Positions 7,569-15,749 of a stretch of 39,734 nt of DNA are shown in pieces. Numbering within the stretch: the stretch's first letter is position 1; every line of letters begins with the position of its first letter. The notes below the pieces were generated by a model that was given only the letters and a program-made list of their open reading frames with translations, searched no databases and was not told the DNA's origin. Where the stretch lies: positions 1 to 39,734 of the forward strand of contig WAJV01000008.1 of NCBI GenBank assembly GCA_015523725.1. Direction: 5' to 3'. The position numbers and the translations under genes are program-made. The stretch is from Candidatus Geothermarchaeota archaeon (GTDB lineage Archaea > Thermoproteota > Nitrososphaeria > Geothermarchaeales > JDFR-13).

Positions 7569-8860
7569 ATTGGAGTCTTATATCCCCATTTATCCAAGGC
7601 TTCTCTAAGTTCTCTACTGTGTTTAGAAGCCTCTTCTAAATTTATATTGTTTATGGTTGCTTCTAAAGCATCTCTGACAGCCTTTGCCCCTGCTCTGGGT
7701 CCACCTGGATGACCTAATACGCCTCCGCCTACCTGGATTATTAAATCATTCCCGAATATTTCTATTATTTTCGGTATTAATCCAGGATGTATTCCTCCAC
7801 TACTGACGGGGAATATCGGCTTCACCTTCCCCCAATCCTTCTTAAGTATTTTTATTTTCATATTCTCCTTTATACGAGTCTCTCTACATATTTGTATCAA
7901 TGCTTTTACATCGGTTAGTGGCGACTCTAATTTTCCAACAACCGTCCCCACATGTATTTGGTCTACACCTATGATTCTTGCCACCTCGGCAATTACCTTC
8001 ATCGATACTCCGTGTCTCCTGTCTCTCGTAAAGGCTGCATGGAAAGCTCTGTGGGCATGAATTGCTAATTGATATTCCTCATTTATATCCCTGAATGATT
8101 GTAGTGCTGACCAGCCTACTGTCAATATATCTATCATGACGAATTCGCCTCCGTAATCGTTTACTAATTTTGCCCTTCTTATCATTTCTTTATAGGGGGC
8201 AGTTATATTGATTAAATAGCTTTTTCTTTCTCCTGTCTCTCTCTCAATCTTATCCCTTAGCCTAAACATTTTCTTTACTCTTTCAGAGAATTTTATGTAT
8301 GATTGATTGGTTAGGTTTTCATCATCTTTTATTAAGTCTACTCCACCTAACCAGATTTCTTTAGCTACATCGATATATTCATTTGTTGTTAACCCGACCT
8401 TAGGTTTTGGAACCGTGGCTGTTATCGGGCGGTCATATATCTTGAGTATTTTTCTAACTCCTCTTAAACCATGGGTTGGCCCTCGAAAACTATTGAGTAT
8501 TGTTTCGGGCCAATATATGTCTTCAAGTCTTAGTTTTTTTACCGCTTTCATTCCAAATATGTTTCCCGCTATACTGCTTAGTATCTGGCTCATATTTCCT
8601 TCCTCAAACAACTGATGTGGATAAGCGATTTTAGTCCATGGTGGTTGTATATAATAGGCTTTTGCAGCCAATTCTTTTATTAATGATGATTCGATACTTA
8701 CATCTGTCCATGTACCGTTAGACGATTCTGACGCGACCCTTCCAACTGCTTCCTCGAATTTTATCCCCTTTGCCGGCTCAACTCTAAAAAGGCATATAAG
8801 ATCATTTTTAGTAGGTCTATAGTTTTGGTTAATGAAGTCGATATACTTGATTTTACTCAC
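7565..8860 (-). CDS. rbcL: Form III ribulose-1,5-bisphosphate carboxylase large chain
   Basis: About 431 residues from the GTG at 8860. The frame stays open to 8911, but that would overlap the upstream gene by 59 bases and add a basic N-terminus not found in the family. Active-site residues are all present (numbering from the GTG): Lys152 and Lys154 in TVPKPKVG, GGVDLIKDDE with carbamylated Lys178, Asp180 and Glu181, HAHRA (His268, His270), HVGTVVGKLE (His303, Lys310) and PVSSGG. Form III enzymes in archaea convert ribulose bisphosphate, made from AMP by AMP phosphorylase and ribose-1,5-bisphosphate isomerase, into 3-phosphoglycerate. Those partner genes are not in the window. The start lies inside the end of the PhoU-RCK_C gene. 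Confidence 0.95.
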   Translation of the reverse strand: MSKIKYIDFINQNYRPTKNDLICLFRVEPAKGIKFEEAVGRVASESSNGTWTDVSIESSLIKELAAKAYYIQPPWTKIAYPHQLFEEGNMSQILSSIAGNIFGMKAVKKLRLEDIYWPETILNSFRGPTHGLRGVRKILKIYDRPITATVPKPKVGLTTNEYIDVAKEIWLGGVDLIKDDENLTNQSYIKFSERVKKMFRLRDKIERETGERKSYLINITAPYKEMIRRAKLVNDYGGEFVMIDILTVGWSALQSFRDINEEYQLAIHAHRAFHAAFTRDRRHGVSMKVIAEVARIIGVDQIHVGTVVGKLESPLTDVKALIQICRETRIKENMKIKILKKDWGKVKPIFPVSSGGIHPGLIPKIIEIFGNDLIIQVGGGVLGHPGGPRAGAKAVRDALEATINNINLEEASKHSRELREALDKWGYKTPI

Positions 8861-10067
8861 CCCACTCGACTTTTTGAATGTCTTTCCTGATTTCCTCCCT
8901 CTCCTCTTCACTAGCTATCTTTGATAAGTATTCTTCGGCTTCAGAATAGTATCTAAGTAATAATATATCGTCCTCCTCTAATCTCATTCCTGTGGTTGGG
9001 GGTGCTATAAGCCAATTTCCATCTTTTTTCATCGCTAGTATCTCGATGCTCATTTTGTCTAACCCTAGTTCATCGATTGTCTTCCCCCTCATTCCTTTCG
9101 TCACTTTTATTAGGGCTAGTCTTTCATCCGATTCCTCTATGGCTTCCTCGATTATAGGATGTGGCTCCAAACCTTTTCTAACGGAGTAGGTTAGGTCCAT
9201 CGCTGCGTCCCCTATTCTTTCACATGCATCTGCTATTGATATTAGACTTAATTTATCTTCATTACGTAGTTCAGTGGACTCCATCACCCTCATTTTAAAT
9301 TCATGTGTGAATCTATCCAGCGTCTCTTCGATGCTTTTTAGTTCGTTAGCAAGTTCCTTACTATGTGTGAATAAGATTGAGTATGCTAAATCTACCATGA
9401 ATTCAGATAGATCTTTTATGTTTATTAACAAGTCTAATATTCCTTCTTCTATCTTCTTTATATTCCGTCCAATCCTCTCACTACCTATCTTATTTATCAA
9501 TGCTCTAATGTTTTCAGCTAGGCCTGTGATGAATAAGACGTCTCCCGGTTTTACCTTCATATCTTTATCTGGTGATAGTATGTAGTTCTCTCCTCTTCTA
9601 ATTGCTATTACATCAAATATTTCTCCAATAATTCTATAGATCTCTCCTATTGTTTTATCAACTAAAATATTTCTTTCGTCTATTTGTAAACTATAGACTA
9701 GGGTTGTTGATGTATGTAGGAATAGGTCTTCTACTCCTATATCTATTGGGAGACCCATCTCAGCTATTAATGCTATGTCTCCCGCCGCGTCACTTAATTT
9801 ATCCACTCCTATTAGGTAGTCTAATATGCTCACCAGTCTCTCCGCATCCCATCTATCTCTTGTGGCTAGGGCTGAATGCATTATTAATATGCTCTTCAAT
9901 TCATCTATTCTATTTTCAATGAAGTGTATTTCATTTAGTAGCTTCTTATCGCCGAGGAATATGCTGCAGTATGAAAGGTTCACCATCAGTTCGGATAAGT
10001 TCTTAATCTCTTTCAATATATCTTTAGCGGGTATGGGTTGATATCCAACCCCTCGACTTTGTCCCAA
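8853..10067 (-). CDS. Tandem PhoU-RCK_C (TrkA-C) regulatory protein
   Basis: A 404-residue soluble protein starting with TTG. It is an internal duplication: each half of about 195 residues has a PhoU helical bundle and then an RCK_C domain. The halves align clearly (KNLSELMVNLSY against KDLSEFMVDLAY; DKLSDAAGDIA against ERIGDAAMDLT). The RCK_C parts carry GDVLFITG and EDDILLLRY turns. RCK_C domains bind small ligands such as nucleotides and gate cation channels or transporters; PhoU domains bind metals and regulate transporters. A duplicated MgtE-type transporter is transcribed divergently next door, so it is probably the regulator of that transporter. A TATA-like stretch at 10083-10094 sits at leaderless distance from the start. 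Confidence 0.88.
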   Translation of the reverse strand: MGQSRGVGYQPIPAKDILKEIKNLSELMVNLSYCSIFLGDKKLLNEIHFIENRIDELKSILIMHSALATRDRWDAERLVSILDYLIGVDKLSDAAGDIALIAEMGLPIDIGVEDLFLHTSTTLVYSLQIDERNILVDKTIGEIYRIIGEIFDVIAIRRGENYILSPDKDMKVKPGDVLFITGLAENIRALINKIGSERIGRNIKKIEEGILDLLINIKDLSEFMVDLAYSILFTHSKELANELKSIEETLDRFTHEFKMRVMESTELRNEDKLSLISIADACERIGDAAMDLTYSVRKGLEPHPIIEEAIEESDERLALIKVTKGMRGKTIDELGLDKMSIEILAMKKDGNWLIAPPTTGMRLEEDDILLLRYYSEAEEYLSKIASEEEREEIRKDIQKVEWGE

Positions 10068-10079
10068 CTTAATTTTTCA

Positions 10080-10157
10080 CCAAATATTTTATAACTATCG
10101 CCTCAAATTTATATATCTACATATTTCGGTGTAAGTGTCGAGTAGGGGAGGGGATTT
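10080..10157. promoter_or_regulatory. Divergent promoter region between PhoU-RCK_C and MgtE-like genes
   Basis: On the minus strand a TTATAAAAT element centred near 10090 lies about 22 bases from the TTG at 10067, suggesting a leaderless transcript. On the plus strand AAATTTATATATC at 10106-10118 predicts a start near 10137, and GGGGAGGGG at 10145-10153 is a strong Shine-Dalgarno for the ATG at 10158. Confidence 0.55.
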
Positions 10158-11336
10158 ATGAGAAATTTAGTCGAGTTATTAAGTTATATTTCCCTTCCCC
10201 CTATACTGGTTGCTCTCTCAACTGGCTTAATAGATTTGTTTCCTGGTTATGTATTTAGTTATTTTAGTAGCTTTATTTCTTCTACCCCCCTTTTAATATT
10301 TATCTATCCTCAACTACTCAGTATGAGAGGGACTATTGGGGGTATATTTAGTGGTAGATTATCCACTAGTCTTCACTTAGGTGAAATAAGGCCTCAGTTA
10401 ATGGATAATACACCTATTTTCTATACATTGTTATCGGTAATAACTACATTATATTTGGTTGCTGCTTTGATTATCTCTCTCTTTTCTGCATTATTTTCAT
10501 TGTTAATGTACTCCGTGGCTTTATCGAAATTGTATCTTATGATTATACATATTTTATCTACATTTTCTTTGACAGAGTTGTCTATAATTCCTTTATCGCT
10601 GTTGGTTGCCAAGGTTAGTTATAGACGTGGTTGGGACCCGGATGTAATTACCTATCCATTCACGAGTTCCTTTGGGGATTTGTTTATAACAATTTATTTT
10701 GTTATGGTTAGTTATTTTATATATGCATATAATTGGTTGCTTCTAGTATTGATTTTTATTTCTCCATTGATTGTATTGCCCATAATTTTCACTCGGATAG
10801 GATTGGATAAGGATCTTTATTTTAGGGAGTTTAGTGAAAGTTTATTGGCGTTGATTTTGTCTGGTTTTTTGGTTCTTTTTACTGGACATTTGATGAAGGT
10901 GCTTGGTTCGAAGATTGTGTTGAGGAAGTATATTTATTTTGTTTATCCGGCTTTATTGACTACAATTGGGGATGTAGGCAGTATCATTGGTTCCTCCGCG
11001 ACTACAGAGTTAAGTATATCTGGAAGTATTTTCCATAATTATCGTCCTTTGATATATTTGGCCATATTTACTCTTTTGATTCCCTTCATTTTTATCACTT
11101 ATACTATGTTTGGTCATTTTCTAGTGGGTGTTGATTCATCTCCATTTACTGAGTATTTGGGTATTGGTCTAGCTGGATTATTATCTACGGTAGCGATAGG
11201 TATATATAGTTTGGTGATAGCTTATATTACTTTTATGAAGAGTTTAGATCCAGATCACTTTGTTATACCTATCGAAAGTACGTCTGCTGATTTATTAACG
11301 ACTTTTATATTATATACACTCTTAACAATGTTTTAA
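10158..11336 (+). CDS. Duplicated MgtE/SLC41-like divalent cation transporter
   Basis: A 392-residue protein with about ten membrane helices. It is two copies of the MgtE membrane domain. Each half has a pore-helix segment (PLLIFIYPQLLSMRGTIGG near residue 44 and PALLTTIGDVGSIIG near 264) and a later DPD-x4-P-x6-D motif (WDPDVITYPFTSSFGD and LDPDHFVIPIESTSAD). In MgtE the equivalent residues form the Mg2+ pathway. The cytoplasmic N and CBS domains of bacterial MgtE are absent, as in SLC41 and archaeal COG1824-type permeases. Role: probably Mg2+ or another divalent cation across the cell membrane, regulated in trans by the divergent PhoU-RCK_C protein. Confidence 0.8.
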   Translation: MRNLVELLSYISLPPILVALSTGLIDLFPGYVFSYFSSFISSTPLLIFIYPQLLSMRGTIGGIFSGRLSTSLHLGEIRPQLMDNTPIFYTLLSVITTLYLVAALIISLFSALFSLLMYSVALSKLYLMIIHILSTFSLTELSIIPLSLLVAKVSYRRGWDPDVITYPFTSSFGDLFITIYFVMVSYFIYAYNWLLLVLIFISPLIVLPIIFTRIGLDKDLYFREFSESLLALILSGFLVLFTGHLMKVLGSKIVLRKYIYFVYPALLTTIGDVGSIIGSSATTELSISGSIFHNYRPLIYLAIFTLLIPFIFITYTMFGHFLVGVDSSPFTEYLGIGLAGLLSTVAIGIYSLVIAYITFMKSLDPDHFVIPIESTSADLLTTFILYTLLTMF

Positions 11337-11340
11337 TGTC

Positions 11341-11353
11341 TTTATTTAAATAT
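11341..11353 (+). promoter_or_regulatory. TATA element of taw1 (leaderless)
   Basis: TTTATTTAAATAT is centred 27 bases before the ATG at 11374, which places transcription start at or next to that ATG. This argues against the in-frame TTG at 11353. Confidence 0.6.
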
Positions 11354-11373
11354 TGCTTATAGATAAATTTGAT

Positions 11374-12357
11374 ATGACTATGAATATGATAGTTATCCCA
11401 GAGAAGTTGAGGGATAGGCTTGAGAAGGCTGGTTATGGAGTGTCTTTGCATGGTACTGTCGAGGTCTGCCATTGGACTAAGAAGAGTCTGAGAAATCGGG
11501 GTGTATGTTATAAAAAAGTTTTCTATGGAATTGATACACATAGATGTTTTGAGTTTAGTCCTGCCGGAATGATGTGTCATTTTAGATGTATTTTTTGTTG
11601 GAGGCCAACTCGTTTTATGCGTATTATTGATATGGGTGATGATGAGGTAGCTGATCCTGAGGAGTTGATGTTTTATCTTGAGTTGGAGCGGAGGCGGTTG
11701 ATGAGTGGCTATAAAGGGACTCCAGCTATTGATAAGGAATTGTTGAAGGAGGCCTATTTACCCACTCATTATGCAATATCTTTATCCGGTGAACCAACTT
11801 TATATCCGAAATTACCCAAGTTGATTAAATTATTGAAGTCTTTACCAAGTACACGTAGTATTTTTGTTGTATCGAATGGAGCTAATCCGGATATGTTGAT
11901 TAGGCTATATGAAGAGGATGCCTTACCGACGCAGCTATATATATCTATGAATGCTCCAAATGAAAAGTTATTTAAGAGGATTGTGCATCCTATGGTAGGG
12001 GGTGCTTGGGATAATTTTTTGAGGAGTCTTGAAATTATTTCTTGGATCCCGACTCGAACTGTAATTAGATTTACATTAATTAAGGGTTTAAATGATAAAC
12101 GGGAATATATGAATGAGTATGTGAGGCTATTGAAGAAGGCCAATCCCCACTTTATAGAAATAAAGAGTTATATGCATGTTGGTTTTTCTATTGATAGGTT
12201 AGGTAAGGAGAATATGCTAACTCATGATGAAATAAGATCTTATTCTATGGATTTACTCGATCTCCTCAATGGTTTTGAGTTCATGGATGAGTATCCGCCT
12301 TCAAGAGTAGTTGTTCTGCAGAATATGGAGAGGTATGTGGATAGATGGATTGATTAA
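11374..12357 (+). CDS. taw1: tRNA 4-demethylwyosine synthase Taw1/TYW1 (radical SAM)
   Basis: About 327 residues. The radical-SAM cluster motif is C68-x3-C72-x2-C75 (CHFRCIFCW), and three further cysteines, C32, C45 and C58, have exactly the 13/13/10 spacing of the second [4Fe-4S] site of Methanocaldococcus TYW1. The SGEPTLYP and SNGANPD motifs and the ENMLTHDEI C-terminal region also match. The enzyme condenses N1-methylguanosine-37 of tRNA-Phe with pyruvate to form the tricyclic wyosine base, in the cytoplasm. It is found in archaea and eukaryotes, which fits the assignment of the window. Start chosen from the TATA position. Confidence 0.95.
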   Translation: MTMNMIVIPEKLRDRLEKAGYGVSLHGTVEVCHWTKKSLRNRGVCYKKVFYGIDTHRCFEFSPAGMMCHFRCIFCWRPTRFMRIIDMGDDEVADPEELMFYLELERRRLMSGYKGTPAIDKELLKEAYLPTHYAISLSGEPTLYPKLPKLIKLLKSLPSTRSIFVVSNGANPDMLIRLYEEDALPTQLYISMNAPNEKLFKRIVHPMVGGAWDNFLRSLEIISWIPTRTVIRFTLIKGLNDKREYMNEYVRLLKKANPHFIEIKSYMHVGFSIDRLGKENMLTHDEIRSYSMDLLDLLNGFEFMDEYPPSRVVVLQNMERYVDRWID

Positions 12358-12365
12358 AGTTTTTA

Positions 12366-13688
12366 CTAAGCCATTTTCAAGCCTTCTAGAACTATTGTTG
12401 GTGTAATCACATTATAGAATGTATCTTCATAGTCGTCTCCTAATTCTAATCTCATTAGTGACTGGTATATGTTTCCACTCAGGGTCATTGGCTTCAATAC
12501 TTTTTCTATAGTTCCTTTTTTAATGTAGTATACTTCTGTTGCCACCATGTTTAACGCCCCGGTAATGTAATTTGTAGTGTGTGCATTCATGGGCATATTT
12601 CTAACTAGGATTAGTTCATCATAGCTTGATAATAATTTGTTGTATTGTTTTGTTTTTCCTTTGATAATTAGGTTGGTTATTCCTACTGTTAGGGTGGTTC
12701 CTCTCCTAACTGCATTGCCTGTATTTGATTGTCCGAGTCTCTTTGCAGTATAGGAATTATGTATAAATGCGTTTAGTACTCCATTCTCAATAATTTTTGT
12801 AGTCCCACGTGGATATCCTTCATCATCATATACTCTAGAGTTCCATCCTCCCCTTAATATTCCGTTATCTATTAATGTTAAGTTTCTCGATGTTATTTCA
12901 TCACCTAGCTTATCTTTAAATGGTGAATATCCCTCCATTACCGCTGTTCCAGTTATTACTCTTGCGATGGAGAAGAAAAGTGTTGTTGCGGTTGCAAGGG
13001 GGTCTAGGGCGATCGCTTGGTCATAAATGCCTTGATATTTTTCTGCATTTAGTAATTCTTTATTTCTTGAGATGGTGTTCTCTATAACTTGTTCGGTATT
13101 GAGTGTTGGTTCTCTTCCTCTTGTATATCCGAATGTAGATGCTTCGTAACCATTTTTCTTCCCCTTAGTCTCTATAAGGAAAAATAAACCATTTATTTTG
13201 TCCTCGGCGTCCACTCCATTAGAATTGGTAATCATTATTTCGCTTTCATTGTAGTTATATGATATTCCCACTATTTTGATATTATCTGCAATATTTTTGG
13301 CGTATTTTAGGTCGTTATTTAAGTAATTCACCATCGTTTTTATGTCTAGGTTTGCAAGGTCCTCATTCCATATTTCTAACTTATCTGCCGTAGGTTTTCC
13401 TCCCGATGTGAGTCCTTCCCAATATGGATCTGGTGGTGAATTCTTTGCTATGGATATAGCCTTATCAACGCTATCTTTTAATATCGCCTCTTCTGAGCTC
13501 GAAACCTTGATGGATGCTATTGATTTCCCTACTATAATCCTTATAATAGTTTCTATCTGTATTGATGATGTAGTGGTTAATTTTTCACCCAATAGTTTGG
13601 CTACTCTAGATATGGTCTTTATTTTCGTGATTTCCGCCTCATTAGCTCCATTTTCTAATGCGTAATTAACTATACGTTTTAAATTCAT
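12366..13688 (-). CDS. pmbA: TldE/PmbA-family protein, TldD partner
   Basis: A 440-residue protein of the TldD/PmbA family lacking the HExxxH metal site. Visible features are the N-terminal YALENGANEAEI region, DPLATATTLFFSIARVITG, the MEGYSPFKDKLG segment and a late GNAVRRGTTLT-like loop. TldE forms a heterodimer with metalloprotease TldD that degrades unfolded peptides and, in bacteria, matures microcins. It begins 3 bases after the tldD stop, with a perfect GGAGGTG Shine-Dalgarno at 13696-13702 inside the end of tldD, so the two form one operon. Confidence 0.9.
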   Translation of the reverse strand: MNLKRIVNYALENGANEAEITKIKTISRVAKLLGEKLTTTSSIQIETIIRIIVGKSIASIKVSSSEEAILKDSVDKAISIAKNSPPDPYWEGLTSGGKPTADKLEIWNEDLANLDIKTMVNYLNNDLKYAKNIADNIKIVGISYNYNESEIMITNSNGVDAEDKINGLFFLIETKGKKNGYEASTFGYTRGREPTLNTEQVIENTISRNKELLNAEKYQGIYDQAIALDPLATATTLFFSIARVITGTAVMEGYSPFKDKLGDEITSRNLTLIDNGILRGGWNSRVYDDEGYPRGTTKIIENGVLNAFIHNSYTAKRLGQSNTGNAVRRGTTLTVGITNLIIKGKTKQYNKLLSSYDELILVRNMPMNAHTTNYITGALNMVATEVYYIKKGTIEKVLKPMTLSGNIYQSLMRLELGDDYEDTFYNVITPTIVLEGLKMA

Positions 13689-13691
13689 TTA

Positions 13692-15122
13692 CTATCCACC
13701 TCCTATATTTAGTGTCGATATATATAGGTATGGTCCGCCTAGGCCTACATATACTCCCTGTCCCTCTTTTCCGCAGCCTCCGAAGGGTATTGCATTTATC
13801 TCGATTTCTTTTGTTGCTCCTCTTATGTTTTTTAGCATATCGAATATATTCCCTGATAATACGATATCTCTTACTGGGTATTGGATCTCCCCATTTTTAA
13901 TGTAATACCCTCTTGAAGCGGTGAATGAGAATGTGCCGCTTAACTCGGCTTGTCCCCCTCTTTCATCATAAGCTATTATTCCCTCCTTAATATCCTTTAT
14001 CATTTCCTCTAAGTCCCAATCTCCTCCCCCGAAGTAAGTGTTCCTCATCCTGACTATAACAGGTTTACTGTAGTCTTGAGCTCTTCCATTACCCGTGCTC
14101 TCAGTGTTCATGTCAGCAGCTGTTTCCCTGCTATGCATAAATCCTTTAAAGATGCCTTTCTCCATTAATGGAACGGTTTTAGTAGGGACTCCCTCAGAAT
14201 CCACAAGGTAAATGAATCCTTGGTTATTGGGTGGAACGCCTGAGTCATAGATGAATGCATTCTCGGATCCTATCTGTTCACCAAGTCTATTGGATAATGG
14301 GGAGGCTCCGCTTGCTCCGTAATCACCTTCGCTCATGTGTCCGAAACTTTCATGGGCAAATACTCCAGATACATCTGGGGAAGTTATTACGGGATAGTAT
14401 CCTGAGGGAGCTTTCTTAGCGCTAACTTTTTCTAATGCGAATTTTACTGCATCTCTCCCAATCTTGGATATAGAATCTCTGTCTAATATTTTATCTAGAC
14501 CTCTACTGCTCCCGATGTAAGTATATGCATCTCCCCTCTTATCCTCCTTTCTAACGACTACGCTGGCTACTAATCCATTCAATATTTCTTCTGATATAAC
14601 TTCTAGTCCCTCGCTTGTAGATATATAATGTTCACCATAATACATGCCTAGTCTAATATTCACTGTTTCGATCTTATCATATCTACTTCCTTTTTTATTT
14701 CTAAATTCTTCATATACTAAGTTATTCAACTCATTTACTATATTGAGTTTTTCCTTATACTCTACGTCTTTTGGATGATATTTATAGTCATCGATTTTGA
14801 ATCTCTTTTTATATGGTTTTATAGGGCTCAAATTTATTTGCGTTCTTGATACTCTTGCTGTTTTGTATGCCTCTTCAAGTGTTTTCTCGATGTCATGGAT
14901 TGATAATCCACTGGTGCTTGCGAATCCTAATTTATTTTCTATCATGAGTCTTATGCCGACTCCTACATCTCTATTGTAGGTGCTTTCTTTAAGCCTATTA
15001 TTTAAATACTGTATTTGCTCAAATATTGTGTCTTGTATTCTTACCTCCACCCACTCTGCTCCTAATTTTTCTGCTTTGTTAATAATCTTATTTGATATTT
15101 CGAGGAGTTCTTCATTCATCAT
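13692..15122 (-). CDS. tldD: Metalloprotease TldD
   Basis: A 476-residue protein with the TldD HExxxH zinc motif, HESFGH at residues 257-262, in the context SGVFAHESFGHMSEGD. The family's late FGGCGKEGQ segment supplies the third-ligand cysteine, and MRNTYFGGGDWDLEEM is typical. It is the catalytic subunit of the TldD-TldE peptidase in the cytoplasm. A TATA-like TTATAAATTTA at 15148-15158 lies about 30 bases from the first of two consecutive ATG codons, indicating a leaderless or nearly leaderless transcript. Confidence 0.95.
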   Translation of the reverse strand: MMNEELLEISNKIINKAEKLGAEWVEVRIQDTIFEQIQYLNNRLKESTYNRDVGVGIRLMIENKLGFASTSGLSIHDIEKTLEEAYKTARVSRTQINLSPIKPYKKRFKIDDYKYHPKDVEYKEKLNIVNELNNLVYEEFRNKKGSRYDKIETVNIRLGMYYGEHYISTSEGLEVISEEILNGLVASVVVRKEDKRGDAYTYIGSSRGLDKILDRDSISKIGRDAVKFALEKVSAKKAPSGYYPVITSPDVSGVFAHESFGHMSEGDYGASGASPLSNRLGEQIGSENAFIYDSGVPPNNQGFIYLVDSEGVPTKTVPLMEKGIFKGFMHSRETAADMNTESTGNGRAQDYSKPVIVRMRNTYFGGGDWDLEEMIKDIKEGIIAYDERGGQAELSGTFSFTASRGYYIKNGEIQYPVRDIVLSGNIFDMLKNIRGATKEIEINAIPFGGCGKEGQGVYVGLGGPYLYISTLNIGGG

Positions 15123-15203
15123 AAATCATTTTTAATAAATGGAGGAGTTATAAATTTAGTATAATCTATAATTTTTTCATATATATAAATCACTCCTTTA
15201 ACC

Positions 15204-15229
15204 CGAAATTTTCAATATTTTTAATTTCG
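15204..15229. terminator. Inverted repeat downstream of the orphan gene
   Basis: CGAAATT at 15204-15210 and AATTTCG at 15223-15229 form a 7-base inverted repeat with a 12-base loop, 9 bases after the stop of the minus-strand gene ending at 15238. It may end that transcript or stabilise its 3' end. The remaining bases to tldD hold only the tldD promoter. Confidence 0.35.
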
Positions 15230-15237
15230 AGTGCGAT

Positions 15238-15609
15238 TTATATATAGTATACTTTCTTTATCTCTCCCTCTTCCTTTAGTTCCTTTTTGAGTGCTATTAA
15301 TAAATTGTAAATTTTCTTTACTTTATTTAGCAATGAGTCTAGGTCCTCTACTTCAGTTATTTTATCGGAAATCTTTAAGATGGCATATGATGATGGTTGT
15401 TTTTCAAATCTCTTGAGCAGTATCGTTATGTCTTTTGTCGGTAGATAATAATTTAATGTATATTTCCACTCTCCTATGCTGCTTTTTCCTATGACTAATG
15501 AACGTACTTCTATTCCTTTTCTGATTGTCTCGCCCTGAATTTCATTCAGATATTTAATCAATTCTTTAGCATATTGTTCTTCCTCACCATCTTTAATTTC
15601 TTCCTTCAT
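15238..15609 (-). CDS. Hypothetical protein, charged, 123 residues
   Basis: I do not recognise this protein. It is very rich in Lys and Glu, has no membrane segment and no cysteine, and has a predicted helix-strand-helix pattern: an acidic N-terminal helix, a central strand-rich part (EWKYTLNYYLPTKDITILL), then two amphipathic helices that could form a coiled coil, ending in KKVYYI. A palindromic TATA-like element (15623-15636) sits about 20 bases before the ATG, so it is probably transcribed alone and leaderless. It lies between tldD and citrate synthase with no obvious functional tie. Confidence 0.65.
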   Translation of the reverse strand: MKEEIKDGEEEQYAKELIKYLNEIQGETIRKGIEVRSLVIGKSSIGEWKYTLNYYLPTKDITILLKRFEKQPSSYAILKISDKITEVEDLDSLLNKVKKIYNLLIALKKELKEEGEIKKVYYI

Positions 15610-15622
15610 TTTGCAACACTAA

Positions 15623-15636
15623 AATAAATATTTATT
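15623..15636 (-). promoter_or_regulatory. Palindromic TATA-like element of the orphan gene
   Basis: AATAAATATTTATT is a perfect 14-base palindrome centred about 20 bases upstream of the ATG at 15609. The rest of the 140-base gap to citrate synthase is AT-rich, and I see no RNA gene in it. Confidence 0.4.
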
Positions 15637-15749
15637 ATTTCACCGATATATACCAATAGTTATATTTATATATATAATCAGAAAAAATAAATTCCTTTCT
15701 TTATACCGATTTTAACTGACTTTGTTCAAAAAATATAAAAAGGATGGGT

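Noticed and set aside
8861-8911. N-terminal extension of RuBisCO to 8911
   Set aside because: It would encode a basic stretch lying wholly inside the upstream PhoU-RCK_C gene and does not resemble RuBisCO N-termini; GTG at 8860 fits the family start.
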